A stretch of DNA of 64,000 bases from Actinacidiphila yanglinensis (GTDB lineage Bacteria; Actinomycetota; Actinomycetes; Streptomycetales; Streptomycetaceae). The notes beneath the pieces are model-generated. The model saw nothing but the letters and a program-made list of their open reading frames with translations, was not told the origin of the DNA and did not search any database. The stretch's first letter is position 1. Each line of letters opens with the position of its first letter. Position numbers and translations under genes: made by a program. This document shows positions 35,094 through 43,360 of this stretch, in pieces. The stretch covers positions 166,713 through 230,712 of the forward strand of contig NZ_FNVU01000013.1 of assembly GCF_900107965.1 (NCBI RefSeq), in the 5' to 3' direction.

Positions 35094-36269
35094 GTGCAGC
35101 CCCGACCGTTGAGTGGCATCTGCGTCCTCGACCTGACGAATGTACTATCCGGTCCGTACTGTAGCTACCAACTGGCACTGTTGGGTGCGGAAGTGCTCAA
35201 GATCGAGAATCCGGGGCAGGGTGACCTGGCCAGGAAACTGGGCGCGGACCCCGCCTTGAACCGGCAGGGGATCGGCGCGTCGTTCCTGGCGCAGAACTCG
35301 GGCAAGAAGTCCGTGGAACTGGATCTGAAGGATCCCGGGGACCGTGCGCGGTTCGAGGACCTGGTCCGCGGTGCGGACGTGCTGGTGGAGAACTTCCGCG
35401 CCGGTGTGATGCAGCGTCTGGGGTACGGATGGGAGAGCCTGCGAGCGATCAATCCCGGACTGGTCTACTGCGCGATCTCGGGTTTCGGGCAGACCGGGCC
35501 CATGAGCGACGGTCCCGCCTACGACCAGATCATCCAGGGGCTGTCGGGGATGATGAGCATCACGGGCACCGCGGACACGGCGCCCTTGCGCGTCGGCTTT
35601 CCCGTCGCCGACACCCTCGGCGGCCTGATGGGAGCCATGTCGATCTGCGCGGCCCTGGCCTCCCGGGCCGGCGGCGGCCCGGGCCGGTTCATCGATGTCT
35701 CGATGCTCGAGGCCTCCGTGTCCGCGATGGGATGGCCGGTCTCCAACTACCTCGTGTGCGAGGTCGAGCCGGAGCCGATGGGCGACCAGAACGCCACGGC
35801 CGCCCCGTCGGGGACCTTCACCGCCGCGGACGGCCCGTTGAACATCGCCGCCAACCAACAGCGGCAGTACGAGAGCCTGTGCCGTGTGATCGACCGGGTC
35901 GACCTGATCACCGACTTCCGCTTCGCCGACCGGGAGTCACGCAAGGGCCACCGCGAGGAGTTGAACGCCGAGATCAACCTCGCCCTGGCACGCAAGGACT
36001 GCCTCTACTGGGAACGAGAACTGAGCGCCGCGGGTGTCCCCGCCGCTCGCATCACCACCGTTGCCCAGACGATGGCCCTGGAGCAGTTGGCCGACCGCGG
36101 GTTCGTCTCGGAGGTTCCCTTCCCCGACGGGTCGCGGCGGTCGGTCCGGGTGTGCGGCACTGGCGTCCAGTTCGACGGCGAACCACTGCGTCCGCTGGGC
36201 CCGGCGCCGCTGCTGGGCGAGCACAACCACCAGTTGGCGGAGCTCACGGAGAGGTGGACGCACTCATGA
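35094..36269 (+). CDS. CaiB/BaiF family CoA-transferase (family III)
   Basis: A protein of 391 residues. Opens with LSGICVLDLTNVLSGPYCSY, then AEVLKIENPGQGD, the ADVLVENFRAGVMQRLGYGW block and catalytic-Asp region GPAYDQIIQGLSGMMS, all family III hallmarks. It moves CoA between carboxylic acids. GTG start with a GGAGG-like site upstream. Its end overlaps the citryl-CoA-lyase-like gene (ATGA), so the two products probably act in sequence: activation of an acid to its CoA ester, then cleavage (inference). Confidence 0.92.
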   Translation: MQPRPLSGICVLDLTNVLSGPYCSYQLALLGAEVLKIENPGQGDLARKLGADPALNRQGIGASFLAQNSGKKSVELDLKDPGDRARFEDLVRGADVLVENFRAGVMQRLGYGWESLRAINPGLVYCAISGFGQTGPMSDGPAYDQIIQGLSGMMSITGTADTAPLRVGFPVADTLGGLMGAMSICAALASRAGGGPGRFIDVSMLEASVSAMGWPVSNYLVCEVEPEPMGDQNATAAPSGTFTAADGPLNIAANQQRQYESLCRVIDRVDLITDFRFADRESRKGHREELNAEINLALARKDCLYWERELSAAGVPAARITTVAQTMALEQLADRGFVSEVPFPDGSRRSVRVCGTGVQFDGEPLRPLGPAPLLGEHNHQLAELTERWTHS

Positions 36270-37081
36270 GGACGACGACAGCGGAGGAAGGAGACCGAAA
36301 GGCGGCCGACTGGTGGGCGACGTCGGTGATCCGGATGGCGCCGGGGGTGGTCGAGCTGCGCGGCCGCCCCGTGCAGGATCTCATCGGCTCGTCCTCCTTC
36401 CCCGCGCTGATCTGGATGATGCTGCTGGGCAGCGAGCCCACCGCGGGTCAGGCACGGCTGCTGGAGGCGGCGTTGGTCGCCGGGGTGGACCATGGCCCGC
36501 AGGCGCCCTCGGTGGCCATCGCTCGGATGGCGGCCACGTGCGGCGTCGGCCTCAACAGCGCCATGGCCAGTGGGATCAACGTTCTCGGCGACGCCCATGG
36601 CGGCGCCGGCCAGCAGTGCGTGGAACTCCTGGACGATGTCGTCACCCTCACAGCGGAGGGCGAGACCGTGGAGACGGCAGCGGCGACGGTCGTGTCGGAG
36701 TGGCGCCAACGCAACCGGTACCTGCCGGGGTTCGGCCACCGCTTCCACCCTGTCGATCCCCGCCGCGAACCGCTGCTCGCGCTGGTCGACGCGGCCGTGG
36801 CGGCGAGCGAAGTGAGAGGGCTGCACGCGACGGCGGCCCGGGCCGTGGAGAAGGAGATCAACCGGGGCCGGTCCCGTCCGATCCCCATGAACATCGACGG
36901 CGCCACGGCAGTCATCTACGCCGAGCTCGGATTCCCGGCGCCACTGGCCCGCGGCCTGTTCGTTCTCAGTCGCAGCGTGGGCATCCTCGCCCACGCCTGG
37001 GAGGAGAGCCAGTCCGGGCTCCGCAACAAGGGGCCCATTCCCCGCGACGTACTGCCCACCTACCTCGGCCAGGACCACTGA
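36266..37081 (+). CDS. Citryl-CoA lyase-like protein (citrate synthase fold)
   Basis: A protein of 271 residues, shorter than citrate synthase (about 370-430) and lacking its N-terminal part, as in stand-alone citryl-CoA lyases. Catalytic-type residues are visible: His in LGDAHGGAGQQCVELLDD, His in YLPGFGHRFHPVDPR and Asp in PMNIDGATAVIYAELGF. These enzymes split 3-hydroxyacyl-CoA-type diacids (citryl-CoA, citramalyl-CoA) into acetyl-CoA and a 2-oxoacid. Translationally coupled to the CoA-transferase gene. The actual substrate is unknown. Confidence 0.88.
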   Translation: MRTTTAEEGDRKAADWWATSVIRMAPGVVELRGRPVQDLIGSSSFPALIWMMLLGSEPTAGQARLLEAALVAGVDHGPQAPSVAIARMAATCGVGLNSAMASGINVLGDAHGGAGQQCVELLDDVVTLTAEGETVETAAATVVSEWRQRNRYLPGFGHRFHPVDPRREPLLALVDAAVAASEVRGLHATAARAVEKEINRGRSRPIPMNIDGATAVIYAELGFPAPLARGLFVLSRSVGILAHAWEESQSGLRNKGPIPRDVLPTYLGQDH

Positions 37082-37204
37082 CCGGTTCGTTCCCTGCATG
37101 GACGCCGACCGGGCGCGCCTCCCGAGCGCCCGGCCGGATTCCGGGCTGCCCACGTCCGGGTGCACGGCCCGCGACCTTCTCCCCACCTTGAGGAGGCATC
37201 ACCC

Positions 37205-38074
37205 ATGGCAGACCGCTCCACCTATCTCATCGGCCTGATCGGTTCCGGCATCGGCACGTCGTTGAGCCCGGAACTCCATCACCGGGAGGCCGACCGCCAC
37301 CACATACGGCTGGTCTACCGGATCCTCGACATCGACGGGCACGGCGCCCCGGCCGACGCGTTGGCCGACCTCCTGCACGCCGCACGCGACAGTGGCTTCG
37401 ACGGCCTGAACATCACCCATCCGTGCAAGCAACTGGTCATTCCTCACCTTGACGAGCTCTCGAACGATGCCGCGGCCCTGGGAGCGGTCAACACCGTCGT
37501 CTTCGCCGACGGGCGCACCTTCGGTCACAACACCGACGTCACCGGATTCGGCTCGTCCTTCGTCCGTGCGCTGCCGGACGCTCCGCTCGGCCACGTGGTC
37601 CAGTTGGGTGCCGGAGGCGCGGGCGCAGCCGTCGCCCACGCCATGCTGCGCATGGGCACCCGGCACTTGTGCATCGTCGACACCGACGCCCGGCGCGCCG
37701 CGGACCTGGCGAAGTCCCTCTCCGCCCACACCGGAACCTCCCGAGTGACAAGCGCGGACGCCGCGGAGCTGCCTCGCCTGATGGCCGGCGCCGACGGGCT
37801 GGTCCATGCCACTCCCACCGGAATGGTCGGCCATCCCGGCATGCCGGTGCCCGCGACCCTGCTGCGGGAGGAGTTGTGGGTGGCCGACATCGTCTACCGG
37901 CCCATGGAAACGGAACTGTTGAGGGCCGCACGCGCGGCCGGCGCCCGGACGGTGGGGGGCGGCGGGATGGTGGCCTTGCAGGCGGCGGACGCGTTCGCGC
38001 TGTTCACCGGCCTGGAACCGCACCGCGAACTCATGCTGGACGACGTCGCCTTGCTGACGTCGGCCGGGAGATGA
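37205..38074 (+). CDS. Quinate/shikimate dehydrogenase-like protein (AroE family, QsuD type)
   Basis: A protein of 289 residues. AroE-type motifs: GIGTSLSPELHHREADRHHI (substrate-binding S-L-S), GLNITHPCKQ with the catalytic Lys, GHNTDVTGFGSSF with the catalytic Asp, and VVQLGAGGAGAAVAHAMLRM for the cofactor. The text resembles the catabolic NAD-dependent quinate/shikimate dehydrogenases of Corynebacterium (QsuD) more than biosynthetic AroE. GAGGAGG precedes the ATG. Last gene of the IclR-operon direction. With the dehydratase encoded at 45518-47341 it indicates a quinate/shikimate degradation route. Confidence 0.88.
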   Translation: MADRSTYLIGLIGSGIGTSLSPELHHREADRHHIRLVYRILDIDGHGAPADALADLLHAARDSGFDGLNITHPCKQLVIPHLDELSNDAAALGAVNTVVFADGRTFGHNTDVTGFGSSFVRALPDAPLGHVVQLGAGGAGAAVAHAMLRMGTRHLCIVDTDARRAADLAKSLSAHTGTSRVTSADAAELPRLMAGADGLVHATPTGMVGHPGMPVPATLLREELWVADIVYRPMETELLRAARAAGARTVGGGGMVALQAADAFALFTGLEPHRELMLDDVALLTSAGR

Positions 38075-38104
38075 CACGGACGCTGCCGGCCGCACGCAGG
38101 CGCA

Positions 38105-38137
38105 TGGCGTTCCCTCCCGGGCCGGGAGGGAACGCCA
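38105..38137. terminator. Bidirectional terminator between convergent genes
   Basis: TGGCGTTCCCTCCCGG (38105-38120) and its exact complement (38122-38137) form a near-continuous palindrome between the dehydrogenase and ThuA-like genes. Confidence 0.8.
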
Positions 38138-38163
38138 CTGGTGGGACTGCTGCCGCAGGGAGG

Positions 38164-39165
38164 TCAGGCGGTGCAGAACGACGTCTCGCCCATCGCGGAC
38201 TTGATGCCGTTGACCAGCAGGCTCTGGAACTCGCCGGCACCGGGGTAGCTGGAGCCGATCGTCCAGTCCTGCGCGTCGTGGCCGAGGGTGGTCAGGAACG
38301 CGCGGCCGCCGTCGTAGTACTGGCACCAGGCCACCGGGTGGAAGCTTCCCATGCCGGGACTGCCGTTGTAGCCGACCGGGGGGTTCGTCGGCATCGACTT
38401 CTCGCTGACGGTCGCCAGCACCTTCACTCCGGTCGGGTCCGTGGTGAGGTTGTACCACTCGTCCTCACCGGTCCAGGAGTGCGGCAGACCCTTGGTCGAC
38501 GGGTCCTTGGCCGTCACGCTGACCGTGCCGGTCTGCAGCGGCCCGTGGTCGAACAACTGGGCGTTGCCGAGCAGGCCCAGGTACCAGTTCCAGTTGTACT
38601 CGGTGCCGAAGGCGTTGTGGACACCGATGAACGCGCCACCGCCTTCCATGTAGATGCGCAGCGAAGTCTGGGCGGCGTCATCGAGCGCGGTACGCGAGGT
38701 GAAGAACAGGATCGCGTTGTACTTCTCCAGTGTCGCGGGGTTGGCGAACACACTCGTGTCCTCGGTCCAGTCCACCGAGAATCCGTTGGCCTTGCCGAGC
38801 GCGACCATCCCATTCTGCACGGCGTTCGCGGAGGTCAGGGGCGGGTCCAGCCCGGGGCCGAGCGCGGGGCCGAGATCGGCGTGACGCGGCCCGGCGGTCT
38901 TGGTGAAGACCAGGACGTGGTAACCGTTCTTGGCCGGGTCGAAGTTGACCCACTTGTGGTTGCAGGACGCGTCGATGCCCCGGCAGACCCCGAACTGCGG
39001 GTCGACGCCGTTGGCGTAGTAGGGCAGGCCCTTGCCCTGGTTGGCGTTGGCGCCGCCGGCGGTCATGACCGTGAAGACCGCCAGGGACGCGAGCACCGCG
39101 GCCACCAGGGCGGTGAGCCGTCTGGAGCGCAGGCGGTCCCGGATCTTGCTGAGTGATGTGGACAC
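38164..39165 (-). CDS. Secreted ThuA-like domain protein
   Basis: A protein of 333 residues. An Arg-rich N-terminus and hydrophobic segment LTALVAAVLASLAVFTVMTA form a signal peptide. The mature part is a ThuA-like class I glutamine amidotransferase fold: YHVLVFTKTAGPRHADL, YNAILFFTSRTALDDAAQ, GGGAFIGVHNAFGTEYNWNW and the late VAWCQYYDGGRAFLTTLGHD. Family members are linked to sugar utilisation but the reaction is poorly known. GTG 39165 is the best start. It faces away from the PQQ operon, sharing the 215-bp divergent region with it. Confidence 0.87.
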   Translation of the reverse strand: MSTSLSKIRDRLRSRRLTALVAAVLASLAVFTVMTAGGANANQGKGLPYYANGVDPQFGVCRGIDASCNHKWVNFDPAKNGYHVLVFTKTAGPRHADLGPALGPGLDPPLTSANAVQNGMVALGKANGFSVDWTEDTSVFANPATLEKYNAILFFTSRTALDDAAQTSLRIYMEGGGAFIGVHNAFGTEYNWNWYLGLLGNAQLFDHGPLQTGTVSVTAKDPSTKGLPHSWTGEDEWYNLTTDPTGVKVLATVSEKSMPTNPPVGYNGSPGMGSFHPVAWCQYYDGGRAFLTTLGHDAQDWTIGSSYPGAGEFQSLLVNGIKSAMGETSFCTA

Positions 39166-39275
39166 CCTTGTACAGCCCTCCCATGAGTGAGGTCCGTAGA
39201 GCGGACCAGTGAGCCCGTTTTCGCGGGCGAAATCTGGCGGCAACGCTAACCGAACATCAACCAGGTGCGGAAGTC

Positions 39276-39304
39276 TTGTTGTTCAGGGAAAGGAGGACTA
39301 GCTT
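39276..39304 (+). promoter_or_regulatory. Sigma-70-type promoter of the PQQ operon
   Basis: TTGTTG (39276-39281), 17-nt spacer and TAGCTT (39299-39304) agree with the actinobacterial housekeeping pattern; the leader would be about 70 nt to ATG 39381. Confidence 0.5.
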
Positions 39305-39318
39305 CCATCCATCTAACG

Positions 39319-39351
39319 GATCGATCGGTCCACCTGACAGACCATCGATCG
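39319..39351. promoter_or_regulatory. Inverted repeat in the PQQ operon leader
   Basis: GATCGATCGGTC (39319-39330) and GACCATCGATCG (39340-39351) form imperfect arms around a 9-nt centre, starting about 8 bp after the expected transcription start. A repressor bound here would block the operon. TetR (44784) and IclR (34313) are candidate regulators. Confidence 0.4.
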
Positions 39352-39380
39352 CGCACCCCATCCAGAAGGGCACGGCACCG

Positions 39381-41546
39381 ATGGAGAGACGCAGGTTCTT
39401 GACAGGAGCAGCGGCCACGGCCGCGGTCGCCACCACGAGCGTGGCCCTGGCGACTGACGCACGAGCCGCATCCGCCGACGGCCTGGCGCTGCCCGTCCCG
39501 CAGCAGCCCGTCAGCCTTGCGGCCCCGCGGCAGAACTGGCCCAAGGTCGGCGGTGATCTGGGAAACAAGAACTACTCGACCCTCACAGGCATCGACCGCC
39601 GCAACATCACCGAGCTCGGCGGCGCCTGGCACACGAACCTGGAAGGCGGGGACACCTCCCAGGGCCAGCAGTCAACGGTGGTGGCCCAGAACGGCGTCCT
39701 GTACGTCCAGACCACCCAGCAGAACGTCTTCGCCGTCAACGGCCGCACCGGAAGCGTGCTGTGGAAGACCGGCGTGGGCACGTCCAGGACCAACATGCGC
39801 GGTGTCGCCGTGGGCGGCGGCCTGGTCTTCTCGGCGTCAGGAGCCAACATCCTCTACGCCCTCGACCAGGCGACCGGCAAGGTGGCGTGGCAGACGCAAC
39901 TGATGAACGAGGGCACCGGCGGTGGCGACACCGGCGGTTGCGGTCCGGACGGCGAGTGCGGCGGCACGGTCGGCACGCTGGCCGGCGCCGTCGTCTACTG
40001 GGACGGCCTGATCTACGTCGGCATGCAGGGCAGCACCGCCGGCGCGCGAGGGCGTTCCTACGCCCTGGACGCCAAGACGGGCAAGGTCGTCTGGACGTTC
40101 TGGAGCTGTCCCGGCACCGGCGAGTACGGCAACGACACCTGGGCCGGGGACAGCTGGCAGACCGGCGGCGCGGTGTGCTGGCTGCATCCGGCCGTCGATC
40201 CCGACACCTCGACGGTGTATTGGGCCTTCGGCAACCCCTACCCGAGGACCGACGGCTCCAGCCGCGAGGGCACCAACCTGTTCGCCAACTGCCTCCTGGC
40301 TCTGGACGCCAAGACCGGCAAGCGCAAGTGGCACTTCCAGTCGGTGCACCACGACATCTGGGACTACGACAACGTCATGTCCCCACTGCTTCTGGACCTG
40401 CGGATCAAGAACAAGACCCGCAAGACCGTGGTCTACGGCAGCAAGGTCGGGATGTTCTACATCCTGGACCGCCACACCGGCGAGGGCATCCACGGCATCG
40501 AGGAGCGACCGGTCCCGCAGCAGGCCGAGCAGCTGACCTGGCCCACCCAGCCCTATCCGGGCGGCGAGCCGTTCGTCCCGGCTTCGTTCCCGACCCCGGA
40601 GAACACCACCAGGCCGGTGCCGTTCTATCCCAACGGCGGCCGCTTCACTCCGTTCTGGGACCGGGCCACCATCGTCTATCCGGGCGCGGGCGGCGGCGCC
40701 GACTGGGGCGCCTACTCCTTCAGCGAGTCCACGGGCTACATCTACGCCGGCTACGGCCTGATCAACTCCTCCTACTCCAACACCCACGGCGGGCGCGTCA
40801 ACACCGCACGCCCCCTCGGCCAGTACAACAGCGGCGGATTCGCCGCGATCGACCCGCGCACCAACACGGTGGTCTGGCGGCGCGACCACCCCACGGCCCT
40901 CTCCCACGGCACCGGATTCCTCAGCACCGCCGGCCGGCTCCTGTTCCGCGGCAGCCTCGACGGAGTCCTCAGCGCCCTGGACGACGCCACCGGCGAGGAG
41001 CTGTGGACCTTCCAGTGCGGTGCCGGCGCCAACACCTGCCCCGTCAGCTACGAGATCGACGGCGAGCAGTACATCGCGATCCTGGCCGGCGGTAACGGCC
41101 TTCCCTACCCCGACATCCCCAAGGGCGACCATCTGTGGGCGTTCAAGCGAGGCGGAAAGGTCGCTCCGGCGCCCACCCCCAAGCCGCCGAACCCCCGCAA
41201 CGACATCACCACCACGCCCGTCGCCGGCGCTTCCGTCAGCAACACGATCACGCTGGGACGCACCTGGTCCTCCACGACGAAGGCGCCGAGCACCACGGAG
41301 AACCTGGTCTCCACCGGCGCCGTGGCCCCGCAGTCCCTGACGGTGCCGATCGGTACCACCGTGACCTTCCTCAACCCCTCGGCCAATGCCCAGGCGCACG
41401 GCGCGGTGTCGTTCTTCGAGAACGAGTTCGACAGTGGACAGCTCATGCCGGGCGAGTCCTTCACCCACACCTTCGCCAAGGCCGGCGAGTACTTCTTCAA
41501 CGACCCGGAGTACCCGCAGGCCACTGGAAAGATCGTCGTCGGCTGA
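39381..41546 (+). CDS. Tat-exported PQQ-dependent dehydrogenase with C-terminal cupredoxin-like domain
   Basis: A protein of 721 residues. The N-terminus MERRRFLTGAAATAAVATTS is a twin-arginine signal with an A-R-A cleavage site near residue 29, so it is exported folded. Residues about 40-600 are an eight-blade quinoprotein propeller with W-motif repeats (GKVVWTF, GKRKWHF, GEELWTF), GNDTWAGDSWQTGG and HHDIWDYDN carrying the probable catalytic Asp328 plus Asp330. There is no heme CxxCH. A Pro-rich linker leads to a cupredoxin-like domain (about 630-721) that keeps the fold text but lacks the usual Cys-His-Met copper ligands. First gene of an operon with pqqABCDE. Substrate unknown; an alcohol or polyol, possibly quinate. 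Confidence 0.93.
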   Translation: MERRRFLTGAAATAAVATTSVALATDARAASADGLALPVPQQPVSLAAPRQNWPKVGGDLGNKNYSTLTGIDRRNITELGGAWHTNLEGGDTSQGQQSTVVAQNGVLYVQTTQQNVFAVNGRTGSVLWKTGVGTSRTNMRGVAVGGGLVFSASGANILYALDQATGKVAWQTQLMNEGTGGGDTGGCGPDGECGGTVGTLAGAVVYWDGLIYVGMQGSTAGARGRSYALDAKTGKVVWTFWSCPGTGEYGNDTWAGDSWQTGGAVCWLHPAVDPDTSTVYWAFGNPYPRTDGSSREGTNLFANCLLALDAKTGKRKWHFQSVHHDIWDYDNVMSPLLLDLRIKNKTRKTVVYGSKVGMFYILDRHTGEGIHGIEERPVPQQAEQLTWPTQPYPGGEPFVPASFPTPENTTRPVPFYPNGGRFTPFWDRATIVYPGAGGGADWGAYSFSESTGYIYAGYGLINSSYSNTHGGRVNTARPLGQYNSGGFAAIDPRTNTVVWRRDHPTALSHGTGFLSTAGRLLFRGSLDGVLSALDDATGEELWTFQCGAGANTCPVSYEIDGEQYIAILAGGNGLPYPDIPKGDHLWAFKRGGKVAPAPTPKPPNPRNDITTTPVAGASVSNTITLGRTWSSTTKAPSTTENLVSTGAVAPQSLTVPIGTTVTFLNPSANAQAHGAVSFFENEFDSGQLMPGESFTHTFAKAGEYFFNDPEYPQATGKIVVG

Positions 41547-41601
41547 CACCCGGCGAGTGCCCCATCCCTCCCCGCAGGCAATCCGCTGGAAAGGAACCGT
41601 C

Positions 41602-41697
41602 ATGACCGACACCACCACCGCCACCTGGCAGACCCCGGACTTCGAGATCATCGACACCGCGTTGGAGGTCACCGCCTACTCGCTCAGCACCCGCTGA
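41602..41697 (+). CDS. pqqA: PQQ precursor peptide PqqA
   Basis: Thirty-one residues. The conserved Glu22 and Tyr26, joined by PqqE and becoming the PQQ skeleton, are seen in ALEVTAYSLSTR (E-V-T-A-Y spacing). AAGGAAC precedes the ATG. Position directly between the quinoprotein gene and pqqB confirms the call. The usual Met-Tyr-Phe around the tyrosine is replaced by Ala-Tyr-Ser, and only five residues follow Tyr26. Confidence 0.93.
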   Translation: MTDTTTATWQTPDFEIIDTALEVTAYSLSTR

Positions 41698-41708
41698 GAG
41701 GCGGCGCC

Positions 41709-42611
41709 GTGCGACTGCGTGTCCTGGGGACCGCGGCCGGCGGCGGTCTGCCCCAGTGGAACTGCGCGTGCCCCGGCTGCGCCGGGGCACGCGCCCACCC
41801 CGAGCGCCGCCGACGCCACGCCTCTCTCGCCTTCGAGTCCTCGCCCGGCCGCTGGTACCTCGTCAACGCCACCCCCGACCTCGGCGAACAGATCGAGGCT
41901 CATCCGGAGCTCCATCCCGGGCCGGCCCGGCGCCACACTCCCGTCCGCGGCGTCGTACTGACCGACGCCGAACTCGACCACACCCTCGGCATCCCCCGCC
42001 TGCGCGAGGGCCGGGCCACCGAGATCTGGGCGACCCCCACGGTCCGCCGCGCCCTGACCGATGGCCTGGGTCTGGATCGTGTCCTCAGCCCCTACACCGA
42101 GCTGCGCCACCTGCCGATCGGCTCGCAGCCGGTACCCATGGACCGCGCAGAATCCGGCTCGGTCGAGATCAGCGCCGTGGCCGTCAGCGGCAAGCGACCC
42201 CGATACGCCCGCACCCTGGATCTTCCGGAGCGGGGCTGGGTGACCGCACTGTGCCTGCACGACCGCGCCACCGGCGGATCCTTGGTGTACGCGCCCGCCG
42301 TGGCGGAGTGGACCCCGGAACTGGACAAGGCCATCGCCGAGGCGGACTGCGTCATCGTGGACGGGACGTTCTGGGACGACGACGAACCCGCCCGCAACGG
42401 CCTGACCCCGACCTCCTCGACCGCCATGGGGCACCTGCCGATCACCGGCCCCGAGGGAACCGCCGATCGCCTGACCGACGCACCGGGCCGCTGCTACTAC
42501 ACCCACCTCAACAACACGAACCCCCTCAACGACCCTGCCTCCGAGGAAAACCGCGTGCTCGCACAGGCCGGACTCCACGTGGCCCTGGAGGGAATGGAGA
42601 TCGAGCTGTGA
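41709..42611 (+). CDS. pqqB: PQQ biosynthesis protein PqqB
   Basis: A protein of 300 residues with a metallo-beta-lactamase fold. Family features: the start RLRVLGTAAGGGLPQWNCAC, LTDAELDHTLGIPRLREG in place of the canonical HxHxDH metal motif, and VIVDGTFWDDDE. PqqB acts as an oxygenase on the tyrosine of the Glu-Tyr intermediate. GTG 41709 lies 12 bp after pqqA; its stop overlaps the pqqC start. Confidence 0.96.
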   Translation: MRLRVLGTAAGGGLPQWNCACPGCAGARAHPERRRRHASLAFESSPGRWYLVNATPDLGEQIEAHPELHPGPARRHTPVRGVVLTDAELDHTLGIPRLREGRATEIWATPTVRRALTDGLGLDRVLSPYTELRHLPIGSQPVPMDRAESGSVEISAVAVSGKRPRYARTLDLPERGWVTALCLHDRATGGSLVYAPAVAEWTPELDKAIAEADCVIVDGTFWDDDEPARNGLTPTSSTAMGHLPITGPEGTADRLTDAPGRCYYTHLNNTNPLNDPASEENRVLAQAGLHVALEGMEIEL

Positions 42612-43360
42612 TCACACCTGTCCTGCCTGCTCCGGCCTGTGCCGCCCACACCGACGGCGACGGATCCCCCTGGCCGGCGGAAGAGTTCGAGCGCCGGCTG
42701 CGCGAGCTGGCAACCCGCCGCTATCACGACCGCCATCCCTTCAACCAGCGCATGCACGCGGGCCGGCTCAGCCCCGAGGAACTGCGTCGCTGGATCGTCA
42801 ACCGCTTCCACTACCAGCGTCACATCCCCATCAAGGACGCCCTCATCCTGGCCAAGCTCGAACGGCCCGACCTCCGTCGTTCCTGGCTGCGCCGGATCCA
42901 GGACCACGACGGACGCGAGGGCGACGACGGCGGCATCGAACGCTGGCTCCGCCTCGGAGAGGCCGCGGGCCTGGCCCGCGCCGACCTGTGGTCCGGCAGG
43001 CATGTCCTCCCCGGCGTGCGCTTCGCCGTCGAGGGCTACGTCAACCTGTGCGGCACCCGGCCCGTCCTGGAGGCCGTAGCCGCCTCCCTGACCGAGCTGG
43101 TCGCCCCCACCATCATGGTCACCCGCATCGGCGCCTTCCAGGACCACTACCCCTGGATCGAATCCGACGGCCTCGCCTACTTCGAGCGCCGCGTGGACCA
43201 AGGCACCCGTGACGGCCGCGAGGCCCTGTCCCTCGTGCTGTCCTGGGCCCGCACCCGCGACCAGCAGGAGGCCGCCCTCGGCGCCCTTGCGTACAAGTGC
43301 GAGGTCCTGTGGAGCCTGCTCGACGCCATCGCCCTCGGCCCGGGGGGCTCCCCGTGCTGA
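42608..43360 (+). CDS. pqqC: Pyrroloquinoline-quinone synthase PqqC
   Basis: A protein of 250 residues, all-helical heme-oxygenase-like fold. Hallmarks: YHDRHPFNQRMHAGRLSPEE, RWIVNRFHYQRHIPIKDALI, IQDHDGREGDDGGIERWLRL and ITRIGAFQDHYPWIE-type text (VTRIGAFQDHYPWI). It catalyses the last ring-closure and eight-electron oxidation using oxygen, without a metal. GTG 42608 overlaps the pqqB stop (GTGA). Confidence 0.97.
   Translation: MITPVLPAPACAAHTDGDGSPWPAEEFERRLRELATRRYHDRHPFNQRMHAGRLSPEELRRWIVNRFHYQRHIPIKDALILAKLERPDLRRSWLRRIQDHDGREGDDGGIERWLRLGEAAGLARADLWSGRHVLPGVRFAVEGYVNLCGTRPVLEAVAASLTELVAPTIMVTRIGAFQDHYPWIESDGLAYFERRVDQGTRDGREALSLVLSWARTRDQQEAALGALAYKCEVLWSLLDAIALGPGGSPC

Noticed and set aside
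40362..40370. Calling the quinoprotein lanthanide-dependent from D-Y-D alone
   Set aside because: W-D-x-D also occurs in calcium or magnesium quinoproteins, so it is kept only as a question.
39837..41672. Long frame antisense to the quinoprotein gene
   Set aside because: The sense frame has clear quinoprotein motifs; the antisense text is Val/Gly/Arg low complexity.
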